From: Planctomycetota bacterium
Lineage (GTDB): Bacteria > Planctomycetota > MHYJ01 > WSZJ01 > JACPWG01
Assembly (NCBI GenBank): GCA_016197205.1
Contig: JACPWG010000047.1
Span: 1 to 64,000, forward strand
Length of the DNA stretch: 64,000 bases
Reading direction: 5' to 3'
In this document: positions 1-10,300 of the stretch, one piece after another
Position numbering within the stretch: the stretch's first letter is position 1
How the letters are laid out: the number at the start of each line of letters is the position of its first letter
Program-made: the position numbers and the translations under genes
The notes under the pieces: generated by a model
What the model was told of the DNA's origin: nothing
The model's database searches: none
The model's input: only the letters and a program-made list of their open reading frames with translations

Positions 1-3000
1 GTAGACGGACCACGCGCGCGCCGGCCGCACGCGGTACTCGCCCGGGAGCGAACCGCCGAGGCGGTAGCGGATCGTCGCCCAGTCGCGCCGGTCGCCGAGC
101 CAGAAGAGAAGCCGCCCGTCGCGGGCCTCGTACGCATCGAAATCACCACTCACCGTCCCCGGCAAGACCGAAGCGCCGGCCGGCAGGTACTCCTCCAGGA
201 CCAGATACCCTTCGGTGGTGTGCAGGCGATTCACGGACAGCTCGACCTGGACGAACTGCCCGGCCGCAAGCTGCGTGACCGGATTGTCGAAGGCCTCGTA
301 GCTGCCGGTCAGGACCGAGTAGCCGCGGGCGATTTCGCGACCGTCGAGCGTGAGCGGCGCGGGGATGACCTTGCGCCGCACGGCCACGTGGCGATCATAG
401 GCCTCGTCGTCGAGCTCGCGCGTGAAGCCCGAGAAGACCGCGGAGAAGGCGTAGCGACCTTGACCTTCGAGGTCGAATTCGAGCTTGTTCCTGCCCGCGA
501 TCAGAAGATTGGCGGGCACGTCGATCACCGCACTCGCGGCGGTCGGGGCGTCCACGGCGAGCTTTTTCACGCTCGTCCCGTTCACGCGGACCTCGAGGGC
601 ATATCGCTGGCCCGCGGTCTGCGTCTTGGCCAGGTGCGTAGCAAGGGCCACCGCGGCGGCCGCGGTCCCCTTGGCCGAGGGCCACCGGGCACCCCAGCGA
701 TGGGCGAGGAGCCAGTCGATCCCTTCCTGCACGCGTGGCGACTGCGGGCGCGCGGCCTGCAACGCAAGCACCGCGTACGCGCGCGCCTCCACGTCGTCGT
801 CGATCCAGAGGCAGACCTTGGCCTCGCGGTCGGTCGGGTGGGCGACGCCCGCGCCCGGTTCGCGTCCCTCAACCATCGCGGCGATCTCCGCGGCCAGCTC
901 GGTCCGGCCCATTCGGTTGAACGTGAGCGAGAGGAGCGCGAGGCTGTAGGTGGACAGCCGGTTTCGGTCGCGATAGAGTCGATTCACGAAGGCGAAGTCA
1001 GCGGCGTCCTCGTGCGCGAGGGCGAAGAGCAGGATGGCCTTGGTGTCGTCCACGGGCGCGGCGGCGAAAGAACCCTTGAGGTAGGCCACGGCCGCCGGCA
1101 GCGTCTTTGTCGGAAGCGGGTAGCCCTTGCGCTTCAGGCCGCTCAGAAACCGGATGGCGTCCGCGCTCGCATGCGGTTCGCTCGCGCGGACATTGCGCGC
1201 GGCGGCGGACCACGGCCAGCCGCCGTCGTCGTTTTGCGTGACCGCAAGGCCCTCGGCGAGTGCGAAGAGGCGCGCCTCGAGGCGTCGGCGGTCGCCGGGG
1301 TTGCCGCGCCCGGTGGCGTCGAGGTAATCGAGCACGGCGAGGAGGGTCAGCCCTTCGCTTGCGGCGGAGCCGCGCGGGGCGTACGAGCCGCCGCGGCCGA
1401 AGGACGCGACGTCGCGCGAGGACGCGGGCTGGTCTCCGAGCTCCACGCCCGCGAGGTCGAGCAGGGCGCGGTCCGGCGAGCCTCCTAGCAGGATCCGAAG
1501 CGTCCGCCGGGCGAAGTCCTTGGCCGGCAGCTCGATGAACTCAGTCCGATCGTCGGACGCGATGCCGCCGATGCCGCGACGGAGCTCGGTCCCCCAGGGC
1601 TCGACCTCGACGGTGCGCGTGAGAAGGTCCGATTCGTCCCCGCCGCCGGTCGCGGTTGCGGTGACGGTGAAGCGCGCCTCGCGCGCGTCCCCGGTCTCAG
1701 CCCCGCTCGGGACGGGGAATTCGAACTCCAATTCGGCGGTGGCGTGCGGTTCGACGTCCACGTGCGTCGTGCGCTCATATCCGCGGCTGCCGAGCTCGCC
1801 CCGGAACTTCACCTCGGCGGACAGCTTTCGGTCGGTGCCGTTCACGACGCGCGCCTGAACGCGCGGCTTGTCCCCCTCGACGAGGACATCGGGGAGCTTA
1901 AGGTCCACGAAGAAGTCCTTGCGCGCCGTGAGCGAGGCGCCGCCCTTGCCGACCAGCGTCTCGCGGGTCGCGCCGTAGGCGGTCAGCCGCCACGAGGTCG
2001 TGTTGCCGGGCAACGCGAATTTCACGGTCGCCTTCCCATCCTTGCCGGTCATGATGGAGGCGTTCCAGTAGCCGGTGTCCGGGAAGTGCGCGCGGACGAT
2101 TGCCGCGAGAGGCCCGGGCCCGGCGAAGAGGCCGCTGCGGCCCTTGCCGAGCGCGAGGAAGCGGCCCTTGCCAGTGCCCTGGACACCCAGGAAGCCTTGC
2201 TGGCCGGCTTGGCCGGCGGGCTGGTTTGGCATGTCGCCTCGTGAGAGTCTGCCGATGGTCCCCTCCTGCTGCTGACCGGACGCGCGAAGCTGGTCGAGCT
2301 GCCGGCGATTCATGAAGTGCAGCTTGTTCGCGTCGAGTTCGAGGGTTCCGCCGTTCCCAACGCGATAGATCGTGTGGCGTGTCCCTGTGGGGACCACGGC
2401 TTCCACATGTCCTTCGAAGGCCAGGGTGTTCCAGTCGTCGTTCGATCCTGCGATCCCGAGCTCAATGGTCCCGCCCGGGTCGTTCACCGAACTGCGCGAC
2501 TGGCCCAGCGCGGTTTGGTAAAGGCTCGCATCCTGGAACGCGTACCCCGCCTGATCCTCCCCATTGAAGCTCGCCCCGAACGTCGTGACCGTCTGCGGAT
2601 TCGGCGTGCTCGTCGCCCCGTGGCCGTCACCGACCCGCGCGACATCCCGCCGCGCCCGGTCCCGCATCCGCTCGAACTCCCGCTCCCGCTGCCGCAGCTC
2701 CTCCATCCGCTTCAGCTCTTCCAGGAGCTCCGGCACGGCAGCCACCGTCTTCGCCTCGTGTCGCCACGTGCACGACGTCGCCGTCGAGACCTGTACGCCG
2801 CGGCGCTGGCCGTAGAAGTATTCCGTGATCGACGGCAACGCGTCCGGCGCCACCGCAAACAGCCCCTCGTCCACCATGGCGAGCGAGATCTCCGCGCTCA
2901 CCGGCCGCCCGAGGGGGTCCGTCGTTTCCACCTCCACCGCGATTTCTTCCCCCGGCGCCGCCTTCTCCTTCGAAGGCTTCAGCTTGATCGTCAGGCCGCG

Positions 3001-6000
3001 CACCACCAAGAATTCCTTGGCCGCCGAATGGAAGGCGTTTCCGTCCATGGTCGAAATCGCCAGTACGAAGTTCGGCGCGAGGTCGTCGGTCATCGCCAGC
3101 GGCAGCGCCGTTTCGCCCTGCGCGAGGTCGATCACCTGGTACCGATAGATGCGCTCGCCTTCGTAGGTCACCAGCGCGAGGTTCCGATTCGCGCGGCTGA
3201 CCACCCGCACCTTCGGCTCATCGCCGACCTTGTACTCGTCGTGGTCGGCCAGGATCCGCACCTTCGTCGTGTCGTCGTCGCCGGAGATGAAGAGGTCCCG
3301 GAAGGCGACGACCGCGTTTCCGAACCGGTCGGTGCCGCGGGCCCGCAGGATGTACCGGCCGCCCTTCTCCAGCGTGAAAGACGCGCGGGCCTTGCCGTCG
3401 GCCTTTGCCGTGGCTGCAGCCGCGCTCTGCACTTCCTTTTCCGCCGTCCGGTCGCCGTCCCCTTCGATCCTCACGACGGTGAGCTTCATGTCGGCCACTT
3501 CGACCGGCTTGCCGGCGGGGTCGATGGCCGACACGGTGGCCTCGAACGGTTCGCCGACGAGGAAGACCGAGCGGACGGTGGAGATGTTTGCCGCGAAGCC
3601 CGTCGTCGAGACGAAGACGGTCGCATTCGCCGCGATCCCCTCCTCGTCCATCGCCGCCGCGATGCCGACCGGCTGGGACTCGGCGAAGTCGCGCGTGCTC
3701 ACCTCGAACCGGATCTCCCCCTTCGCGTCCGTCGTCCCGGTCCGCTCGGGCTGATCGCCGACGCGATACCGCACCAGTCGACCGGACACCGGTTCTCCAT
3801 AGAAGTAGGTCGCCCGGATCGTCCCGGCCAGCGTCTCGCCGCGATAGAGGACATCGCGGTCCAGCGCGAGCGCGAGGCCGATGCGCTCGATCGGATAGTC
3901 CTGCACCTCGAAGGAGCCGCTGAACGTCGGCCCGTTCTTGCGCGACACAACCACGCGGTACGTCCCGAGCGGCGTCGCGGGATCGAGCTTGTGTTCGAGC
4001 TCCAGGGCCCCCGCGCTCGACAGCTTCGCCGACTGGGTCCGCAGCGCCTCGCCCGTCGGCGCCACGATCTGGACGTCGTATTCCTCGCTTTCCGCGAAGG
4101 CGTACGCCCCGCCCTCTACGCGACGCAGGATCCCGCGCACGCGCACGGCGTCCCCCGGTCGATAGCCCGGCCGGTCCGTGAATACGAACCCGCGCGGCTC
4201 CAGCCCGCCCGCGAGCGCGACCCCGCCCAGCGACATTTCATCCGAGGCCGCCGAGCCGCCCGCCAGCGCGAAGACGCGGGCCTCGCCGGCGGTCTTCAGC
4301 TCGTCCAGGTCCTTCCGGAAGATGCCGTTCTCGTCGGTCACACCCTCGGCGATCACCTTGGCGCCGTCGGTCACGAGCACTTTCGCGCCGCCGCGCGCCT
4401 TCTTCAGGAGGAGGTCCTCGGCGAAAACAAAAACTTCACGACGGGTGGACTTCGTGACGATGCCGAGGTCGGTCACGACGACCAGCGTGGTGGCCTCGAA
4501 GCTTTCGTCGCCGACGTTGATCGCCCACGCCCCTTCTCCCTTGACCGGGAGCGCGAGGTTCCATTCCTGCTCCCGGTACTTCTCGTAGCCGGGCACAGGG
4601 ACTTCGCTCGTCTGGTCGGGCTTGATGAGGGAGATGTCGAGCGTCTCCACGCCGCGCAGCGAGCGCATCTTCCGGAAATAGGACTCGAGGTCGAGCTTGT
4701 AGATCCGGAGCGTGAGCTTTTCCATGTTGCGGGTCGTCACCTTGAGGCCGGGCGCTTCGTCCGAGCGGAAGGCGCGCTCGGTGAGGACGAGGAGCTTCTT
4801 CGCTTCCATCTCCTGGATGCGGGCCTGCGCCTGCGCCGCATAGCCGCCCCAGGTGGTCTTCTTGTAGGCCTCGAGCGCGTCCGCGAACCGGTGCAAATCC
4901 ATTTCCAGCGTGTACGCGATCTGGAATTGGGCGTGCGAGGAGGGCTCGGTACCCGGGTACTTCGACACGAGCCGCTGCCACGCGTCGATCGCGGCCTGCC
5001 ACTCCTTGCGGTCGTGCTCGATCTGCCCGAGGGCGAAGAGGGTCTCCGGGCAGCGAGGGTCGAGCGGGTGGGCGTCCAGGAAGCGTTGCCAGGCTTCCTT
5101 CGCGGCCGGGTAGTTCTTCTGCGCGTAGAGGTCGACGCCGACTTCGTACTCCAGGTCGAGGATCTGGCGCTGGACCGCGCTCCAGTCCTTGTGCGTCGGG
5201 TGGGCCTTGAGGAACTCCTGCCAGACGCGCGTGGCCTCGTCGAAGTGCTTCTGGAGGCGATGGCACGCGCCGAGGGAATTGCGTGCGAGCGGGACTTCGG
5301 CCGCGCGCTCTTCGGTTTGGTACTTCGCGATGAAGGCGGACAGCTCGCGGATGGCGTCGTCGAGGAGCCGGGAGTTGAAGTACGACTGGGCGATTTCGAA
5401 GTCGGCCTTCGGCGCGAGGGGATCCTGCGGATAGCGCGTGACGAAGTCGCGGTGTGCTTTGACGCCCAGTTCCAGCCAGCCGGGGCCGGCGGGGGAGGGG
5501 AGGCCGAAGGTGAGGCCGATGCGATACGCGGCCTGCGCGGCCAGCGGGCTCTGGGGGAAGTCGGCGAGGAAGTCCTGGAAGGCGCGTCGTGCCTCTGCAA
5601 GCTCGCCGGCGGAGAAGCGGGCCAGGCCGAGGTAGTACGCGACCTGGTCGGCCACGGGGCTCTTCGGGTGATTTTTCTTTTCGGCGGCGAGCCGCGCGGC
5701 GGCGCCGGCGAAGTCGTTGGTGGCGAGCTGGCAGCGGGCGATGCGGAGCTGGACGTCCGGCTCGCGCTCGGGCTTCAGCCCCGCTTCGACTGCCTTCACA
5801 TAAAGCGCGGCGGCCTTGGCATAGAGCCCGGTGGCCTTCTGACGATCCGCGTCCGTAGCGTTCTTCGCTGCGGCGAGTTTTTCGGCCTCGTTCCATGCGG
5901 GCTCGGCGAATTTGCCGTAGAGATCGGCGATTTCCTGTCGGCGGTCAGCCGATGCGAGCCGGGCAGCCGCGGGCTCGTAGATGGCGACAGCCTCGGCGAA

Positions 6001-6405
6001 TTTCCCCTGCTTGGCGAGCGCGTCGGCGAGGCGGAAGGCGGCCTTCGCGCGCCACGGGGAAGCGGGGTGCTTCACGGCGAAGTCCTGGAACGCGGCGGCG
6101 GCCGCGGGCGCGTCGCCGGCGAGGGCCTGGGCGACGCCGAGGAGGTAGCGGCCGAACTCCGTTTCGCCGGTGGAGGCGGGCGGGTCGGCGACGAGGAGGT
6201 CGCGGAGCGCTCGGATCGCCGCGGGGTAATCGCGGTCGGCAAGGGCCTCGCGCGCGAGCTCGAGTCGCTTGTCGGGCGGCGGCGCGTCAGCGGCGGTGAG
6301 CGCCAACGGGGTGAGAACGGGTGCGCAGAGGAGCGCGGTGAGGGCGATTTGGAGAGGGAGGCGGGAGAGGCGGGAGACGGACTGGGAACGGGCCGGACGC
6401 CGCAT
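1..6405 (-). CDS. TPR + alpha-2-macroglobulin family giant protein (C-terminus beyond window)
   Basis: A single open frame runs from ATG 6405 to base 1 with no stop, so at least 2,135 residues are encoded and the C-terminus lies outside. AGGAGG sits 5 bases before the ATG. Residues 1 to about 40 look like a signal peptide ending near LTAADA. Residues 40-540 are TPR-like helical repeats. Macroglobulin-type beta domains follow, including an MG2-like stretch with FTDRPGYRPGD near 739, and the alpha-2-macroglobulin signature (GYWNASIMTGKDGKA, then PGNTTSWRLTAYG) near 1446-1475. A TED-like alpha/alpha toroid with QNDDGGWPW follows near 1727. Bacterial family members are thought to trap or inhibit proteases in the periplasm. 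No CxEQ thioester motif is visible at the expected start of the TED, so covalent trapping is unlikely. TPR fusion suggests a surface or complex-bound role (inference). The long plus-strand frames over this gene are shadows. Confidence 0.93.
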   Translation of the reverse strand, partial: MRRPARSQSVSRLSRLPLQIALTALLCAPVLTPLALTAADAPPPDKRLELAREALADRDYPAAIRALRDLLVADPPASTGETEFGRYLLGVAQALAGDAPAAAAAFQDFAVKHPASPWRAKAAFRLADALAKQGKFAEAVAIYEPAAARLASADRRQEIADLYGKFAEPAWNEAEKLAAAKNATDADRQKATGLYAKAAALYVKAVEAGLKPEREPDVQLRIARCQLATNDFAGAAARLAAEKKNHPKSPVADQVAYYLGLARFSAGELAEARRAFQDFLADFPQSPLAAQAAYRIGLTFGLPSPAGPGWLELGVKAHRDFVTRYPQDPLAPKADFEIAQSYFNSRLLDDAIRELSAFIAKYQTEERAAEVPLARNSLGACHRLQKHFDEATRVWQEFLKAHPTHKDWSAVQRQILDLEYEVGVDLYAQKNYPAAKEAWQRFLDAHPLDPRCPETLFALGQIEHDRKEWQAAIDAWQRLVSKYPGTEPSSHAQFQIAYTLEMDLHRFADALEAYKKTTWGGYAAQAQARIQEMEAKKLLVLTERAFRSDEAPGLKVTTRNMEKLTLRIYKLDLESYFRKMRSLRGVETLDISLIKPDQTSEVPVPGYEKYREQEWNLALPVKGEGAWAINVGDESFEATTLVVVTDLGIVTKSTRREVFVFAEDLLLKKARGGAKVLVTDGAKVIAEGVTDENGIFRKDLDELKTAGEARVFALAGGSAASDEMSLGGVALAGGLEPRGFVFTDRPGYRPGDAVRVRGILRRVEGGAYAFAESEEYDVQIVAPTGEALRTQSAKLSSAGALELEHKLDPATPLGTYRVVVSRKNGPTFSGSFEVQDYPIERIGLALALDRDVLYRGETLAGTIRATYFYGEPVSGRLVRYRVGDQPERTGTTDAKGEIRFEVSTRDFAESQPVGIAAAMDEEGIAANATVFVSTTGFAANISTVRSVFLVGEPFEATVSAIDPAGKPVEVADMKLTVVRIEGDGDRTAEKEVQSAAAATAKADGKARASFTLEKGGRYILRARGTDRFGNAVVAFRDLFISGDDDTTKVRILADHDEYKVGDEPKVRVVSRANRNLALVTYEGERIYRYQVIDLAQGETALPLAMTDDLAPNFVLAISTMDGNAFHSAAKEFLVVRGLTIKLKPSKEKAAPGEEIAVEVETTDPLGRPVSAEISLAMVDEGLFAVAPDALPSITEYFYGQRRGVQVSTATSCTWRHEAKTVAAVPELLEELKRMEELRQREREFERMRDRARRDVARVGDGHGATSTPNPQTVTTFGASFNGEDQAGYAFQDASLYQTALGQSRSSVNDPGGTIELGIAGSNDDWNTLAFEGHVEAVVPTGTRHTIYRVGNGGTLELDANKLHFMNRRQLDQLRASGQQQEGTIGRLSRGDMPNQPAGQAGQQGFLGVQGTGKGRFLALGKGRSGLFAGPGPLAAIVRAHFPDTGYWNASIMTGKDGKATVKFALPGNTTSWRLTAYGATRETLVGKGGASLTARKDFFVDLKLPDVLVEGDKPRVQARVVNGTDRKLSAEVKFRGELGSRGYERTTHVDVEPHATAELEFEFPVPSGAETGDAREARFTVTATATGGGDESDLLTRTVEVEPWGTELRRGIGGIASDDRTEFIELPAKDFARRTLRILLGGSPDRALLDLAGVELGDQPASSRDVASFGRGGSYAPRGSAASEGLTLLAVLDYLDATGRGNPGDRRRLEARLFALAEGLAVTQNDDGGWPWSAAARNVRASEPHASADAIRFLSGLKRKGYPLPTKTLPAAVAYLKGSFAAAPVDDTKAILLFALAHEDAADFAFVNRLYRDRNRLSTYSLALLSLTFNRMGRTELAAEIAAMVEGREPGAGVAHPTDREAKVCLWIDDDVEARAYAVLALQAARPQSPRVQEGIDWLLAHRWGARWPSAKGTAAAAVALATHLAKTQTAGQRYALEVRVNGTSVKKLAVDAPTAASAVIDVPANLLIAGRNKLEFDLEGQGRYAFSAVFSGFTRELDDEAYDRHVAVRRKVIPAPLTLDGREIARGYSVLTGSYEAFDNPVTQLAAGQFVQVELSVNRLHTTEGYLVLEEYLPAGASVLPGTVSGDFDAYEARDGRLLFWLGDRRDWATIRYRLGGSLPGEYRVRPARAWSVY

Positions 6406-6462
6406 GAGGACCTCCTGGGAAGTCGCGAGGGTGCGATCCGAGGACCGGATCGAGGGCCGCAC

Positions 6463-6491
6463 AGGATACCCGGGCCGACCCACCGTTGCAA
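6463..6491 (-). promoter_or_regulatory. sigma-70-like promoter for the alpha-2-macroglobulin gene
   Basis: On the minus strand TTGCAA (6491-6486), 17 bases, then TATCCT (6468-6463), about 57 bases before the ATG. Confidence 0.5.
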
Positions 6492-6583
6492 GAAGCATGG
6501 ACAGCGGGCTTGCAGCGTGCGATGGGGGGCCAGGTGCGCAGGAGTACCGGCGTCGCGCTCGATTATTCCGGAGTTCAGCGCAT

Positions 6584-6612
6584 TTGACGCGGGCGCGCGG
6601 AGCGGGTAGACT
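6584..6612 (+). promoter_or_regulatory. sigma-70-like promoter for the SRPBCC gene
   Basis: TTGACG, 17-base spacer, TAGACT, about 50 bases upstream of the ATG at 6663. Confidence 0.6.
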
Positions 6613-6662
6613 GCTGCCCTCCCGAGAAGCACCCGGTCCCACTCCTCCACGGAGGCTGCTCG

Positions 6663-7169
6663 ATGGAACTGGACCCGGCACTGCGGCGAAGGCTGGAGGC
6701 GGGCGAGGTCGTCGTTTCACACGTGTCGGTGGACGCGCACCAGCGCGCGCAGGCGATCGCACTGATCGAAGCCCCGGTGGCCCATGCGTGGCGCGTGATC
6801 ACCGACTACGACCACTACAAGGACTTCATGCCGTACACGCGGGAGAGCGAGGTGCTCGAACGCAAGCGGAACGTGGTCCGGTTCCGGACCGTGCTCGAGT
6901 TTCCGCTGCGCGACATCTGGTACACGATCCGACTACGGCTCGACGCGAAAGCCCATCACGCGGACTGGACGCTCGTACACGGCAGCATCAAGGCGAACGA
7001 AGGCTCCTGGGACCTGAAACGGTACGCCGCGGCCCGCACCCTCGCCCGGTACACCATCGCGTTCGACCCCGGCTTCTACGTGCCGAAGGGCCTGCTCCGA
7101 AAGGCGACCGAGGGCTCGCTGCCGCGCCTCCTGGATGCGGTGCGCAAGCGCGTCGCAGCGCCGCCCTGA
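6663..7169 (+). CDS. SRPBCC (START-like / polyketide cyclase-COQ10) family protein
   Basis: 168 residues, ATG start preceded by GGAGG at about 7 bases. The middle of the protein has the typical SRPBCC helix-grip pattern: IEAPVAHAWRVITDYDHYKDFMPYT (read as two parts around residues 37-61) followed by beta strands and a long C-terminal helix ending LPRLLDAVRKRV. Family members bind hydrophobic ligands (lipids, quinones, aromatic intermediates); many act as carriers or cyclases. No signal peptide is visible, so a cytosolic location is likely. It is transcribed divergently from the alpha-2-macroglobulin gene and has its own promoter. The ligand cannot be told from the sequence. Confidence 0.85.
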   Translation: MELDPALRRRLEAGEVVVSHVSVDAHQRAQAIALIEAPVAHAWRVITDYDHYKDFMPYTRESEVLERKRNVVRFRTVLEFPLRDIWYTIRLRLDAKAHHADWTLVHGSIKANEGSWDLKRYAAARTLARYTIAFDPGFYVPKGLLRKATEGSLPRLLDAVRKRVAAPP

Positions 7170-7308
7170 CCGCGTCCACCTCCCGGCGCATTGCGAGCGC
7201 GGTTCGCGGAATCTCGCCGTGGCCCTCGGCGTTACAGCAACGGGGGGTTGGCCTCCGGCTCGAGGCTCCGCACTTCTCATCACGAATTTTTCTGGGGGGG
7301 TCCGTCCC

Positions 7309-10300
7309 ATGACACCGTATCGCTATGCGCCTTGCAGATCCGGCATGGCCTTGAAGAAAGCGGTGCTGGCTGCTTCGCTCACCGTCGGTGTGGTCGCCGC
7401 CGCAGCACTGGGCATTCACTACTCGGCAACGAGCCGTGACGCGGAGTATCGGACTCATCTTGCGAACGCCGACCGGCTCGCCGCGGTCGGCGACCGCGCG
7501 GGTGCGATCGACGAGTGCCGCAAGGCCATTCTCGTCGCGCCGACGAAAGCGGAGGCCGACAGCGCGGCCGACCGCTTGTTCGCGCTCGGTGGAAAGGAGG
7601 CGGGTCCGGGTGTGCCGCCGGTCGCGAGGGGGCCGGTCGCAAGCGGTCCGGGAGTGCCGCCCCTGGGCCCCGTGGCGCCGCCGCTCGCGCCCGCGGCCGC
7701 CGCCGCGGCCGGGCTCGCGCCGCCGCCCGAATTTCCGGATCGAATGGAAGAAGGGGAGTCGCTTGCCAAGGAGGGGCGGTGGGCGGCCGCGCTCGAGGCG
7801 TTCGAGCGTGCCAAGGTGCTCGCCGCCTCCGACGGCGAACGCGCGAAGGCGGATGCGCGCGTGGCCGATGCGCGGGAGGCCCTTCGAAGGGCTGCGCCGC
7901 CGGCTGCTCAGCCGGACGAACCCGGGCCGGGCGCGGGCCAGGCCGTCGCAGCCGCGAAATCCCCGGGACCGCGCGATTTCGAGGTCTGGCTGTTCGAGGG
8001 GGACGATCGGCTCTCGGCGGGTGAGGAGGAGGAAGCGTTGGCAAGCTTCCGGAAGGCGCTCGAGGCCGCGCCGGGGGAGAAGGAGCGGCAGACGGCGCTT
8101 GCGCGCATCGACGGCTTGCGGGCCCGCTTGGCCGGGGCGCAGGCTGTTGCCGGCGCGGGCCAGGCCGCGGGCGCGTCCGCCGCGCCTCCGGCCGCGTCCG
8201 CCGCGACCCACGACGGGGACAGGGAGCATGAGGGGCGTCGGCTGGAGTTCGAGCGGCACTTCGCGGACGGGGAGGGGCGTCGTCTGGCGCGCGAATGGGG
8301 GGCGGCGCTCGGTGAATATCAGGAGGCGCTGGCGTGCGCGGCGACGCCCGAGGAGCGGAAGCGGGTGGAGGAGCGGCTCGCGGAGGCGCAGGCGCGCTCG
8401 GACGACGCGCGACGCGCGGCGGAAGAGGCGGCGCGGGCCGCGGCGGCCGGTCCCTCGCGGGACTATGCTCGCGCCCTAGCGGGCGGCGACGCCTCGCGCG
8501 CGGCGGGCAGGATCGAGGAGGCGCTCACGGTCTACGTCCAGGCCCGCGGCGCGGCGAGCACGGCCGAGGAAAGCGCGGAGGTCGAAACGCGCATCGCCGC
8601 CGTGCAGGCCGAGCTGTCGTACCAGCAGTCGCTTCAGGCGGCGCGCGCGGCCATCGAGCGCGCGGACTGGGAAGAGGCGTACCAGGCCGCGCGATGGGCC
8701 TTCCTCGCGCGCGAGACCCCGGAGGCGCAGGCGCTGCTCGATCGCGCGCGGCAGGAGCGGGCGCTGGCCCGTCGCCAGGCGGCCTTCCGGCGGTGGTTGG
8801 CGGAGGCGGGCACGGCCCGAGCCGAGGGGCGGGTCGCGGACGCGCTCTACGCGTATCAACGCGCGCTCGACTCGGCGTCCACCGCCGAGGAGCGGGGTCA
8901 GGCGAAAACCCTACTCGACGAGACCGCGGGCATGGAAGCGGCGCGGCAGGCCTTCGAGGAGGCGCTGGCGAACGCGCGAGCCGCGCGCGCGGCCGGTGAC
9001 TGGCGCACCGTGGACCGGTGGGCGCGCGAGGCGCTGCGGTTCGCCGAGGGGGAGGAAGCGCGGGCCCTGCTGGCGGAGGCGCGGGCCGCGATCGCCGCGG
9101 AGGCGAGGCGTCGCAGCTACGCGCGCTGGATGCAGACGGGGCAGGAGGCCGCGTCCGGCGGCGCCTGGGAGCAGGCGATGGCGGCCTTCGACCGCGCCGC
9201 AGGCTTCGCTTCTTCGGCCGACGAGGAGCAGGCCGCGAGAAGCCGCTCGCGCGGCGCCGAGGAACAGCTCGGCCGCGCCCGCGCCGCGACGCGGTTGATG
9301 GCGGAAGCCCGGGCTGCGCTTTGCCGCGGCGACCTCGACGGCGCGTGGTGGCTCGCGAGCCGCGCGCAAGCGCTCGAGGCGGGTCCGGAGGAGGCCGCGT
9401 TATTGGCTGAAGTCCAGGCGGCGAGGGAGGCCGCCCGTCGTGCCGCGCTCTTCGCCGCGGCGATGTCGCGCGGGGACGCCGCGCGCGCCGCGTGCGACTG
9501 GCAGGCCGCGCTCAAGGCGTATCAGGAGGCCATCGGGTGGGCCCCGAGTCCGGCCGACGAGTGCGCCGCGCGTCACCTCTTGGAGGAGGTGCGCAGATCG
9601 ATCGTGCTTACGAGCGAATACGGTACGGCGATGGCGGCTGCCCGCGCGGCGGCGGCGCGAGGGGACTGGGCGGCGGTGCTCACGCAGGCCGGTCGCGCGT
9701 ACCAGATCCGGCCGACCGACGAGGCGGCGCATCTCGTGGAGGAGTCCCGCGCCCAGGGGCGCGAGGCAGCGCGCCGCGCCGATTTCGAGGCCGCGAGGAG
9801 TAAGGCCCGCGGCTTCGTCATGGACGCGCAGTTCCACGCGGCGGAGGAGTGGTTCGAAAAGGCCGTCGCCCTCGCCCCAACCCCGGCCGACGCCACGACC
9901 GCGCGCGCGGAGCTGGAGGGGGCGCGTCACAAGCATGCGGTCGCGGAAGCGGTGGCGGCCGGGCGGGCCGCGCTGGCCGCCGGCAACCTGGACGGCGCGC
10001 AGGCGCAGGCGGATCGACTGCGGGACCTCGGGGAAGCGCGATCCACCGCCGAGCTGCAGGCGCGGATCGACGCGGCCCGCGCGGCGCAGGGACAGCGCGC
10101 CGCCTACGGACGCTGGGTGGAGCAGGGCGTCACGGCCGCGAACAAACGAGATTGGGCCGCGGCCCTGGCGGCCTTCGCGCAGGCCCTTTCCTCGGCGAAC
10201 ACGGAGGAGGAGAGGCGGTCCGCGGCGGAGTGGCAGCGGAAGGCCGCGACCGGCGCGGAAGAGGCGCGGAGGGCGGCGACGGAGGAGGCCGAGCGCGCGC

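Noticed and set aside
2317..6609. 1,430-codon plus-strand open frame
   Set aside because: It is antisense to the alpha-2-macroglobulin gene, Arg/His/Leu-rich with no motif, and typical of shadow frames in very GC-rich DNA.
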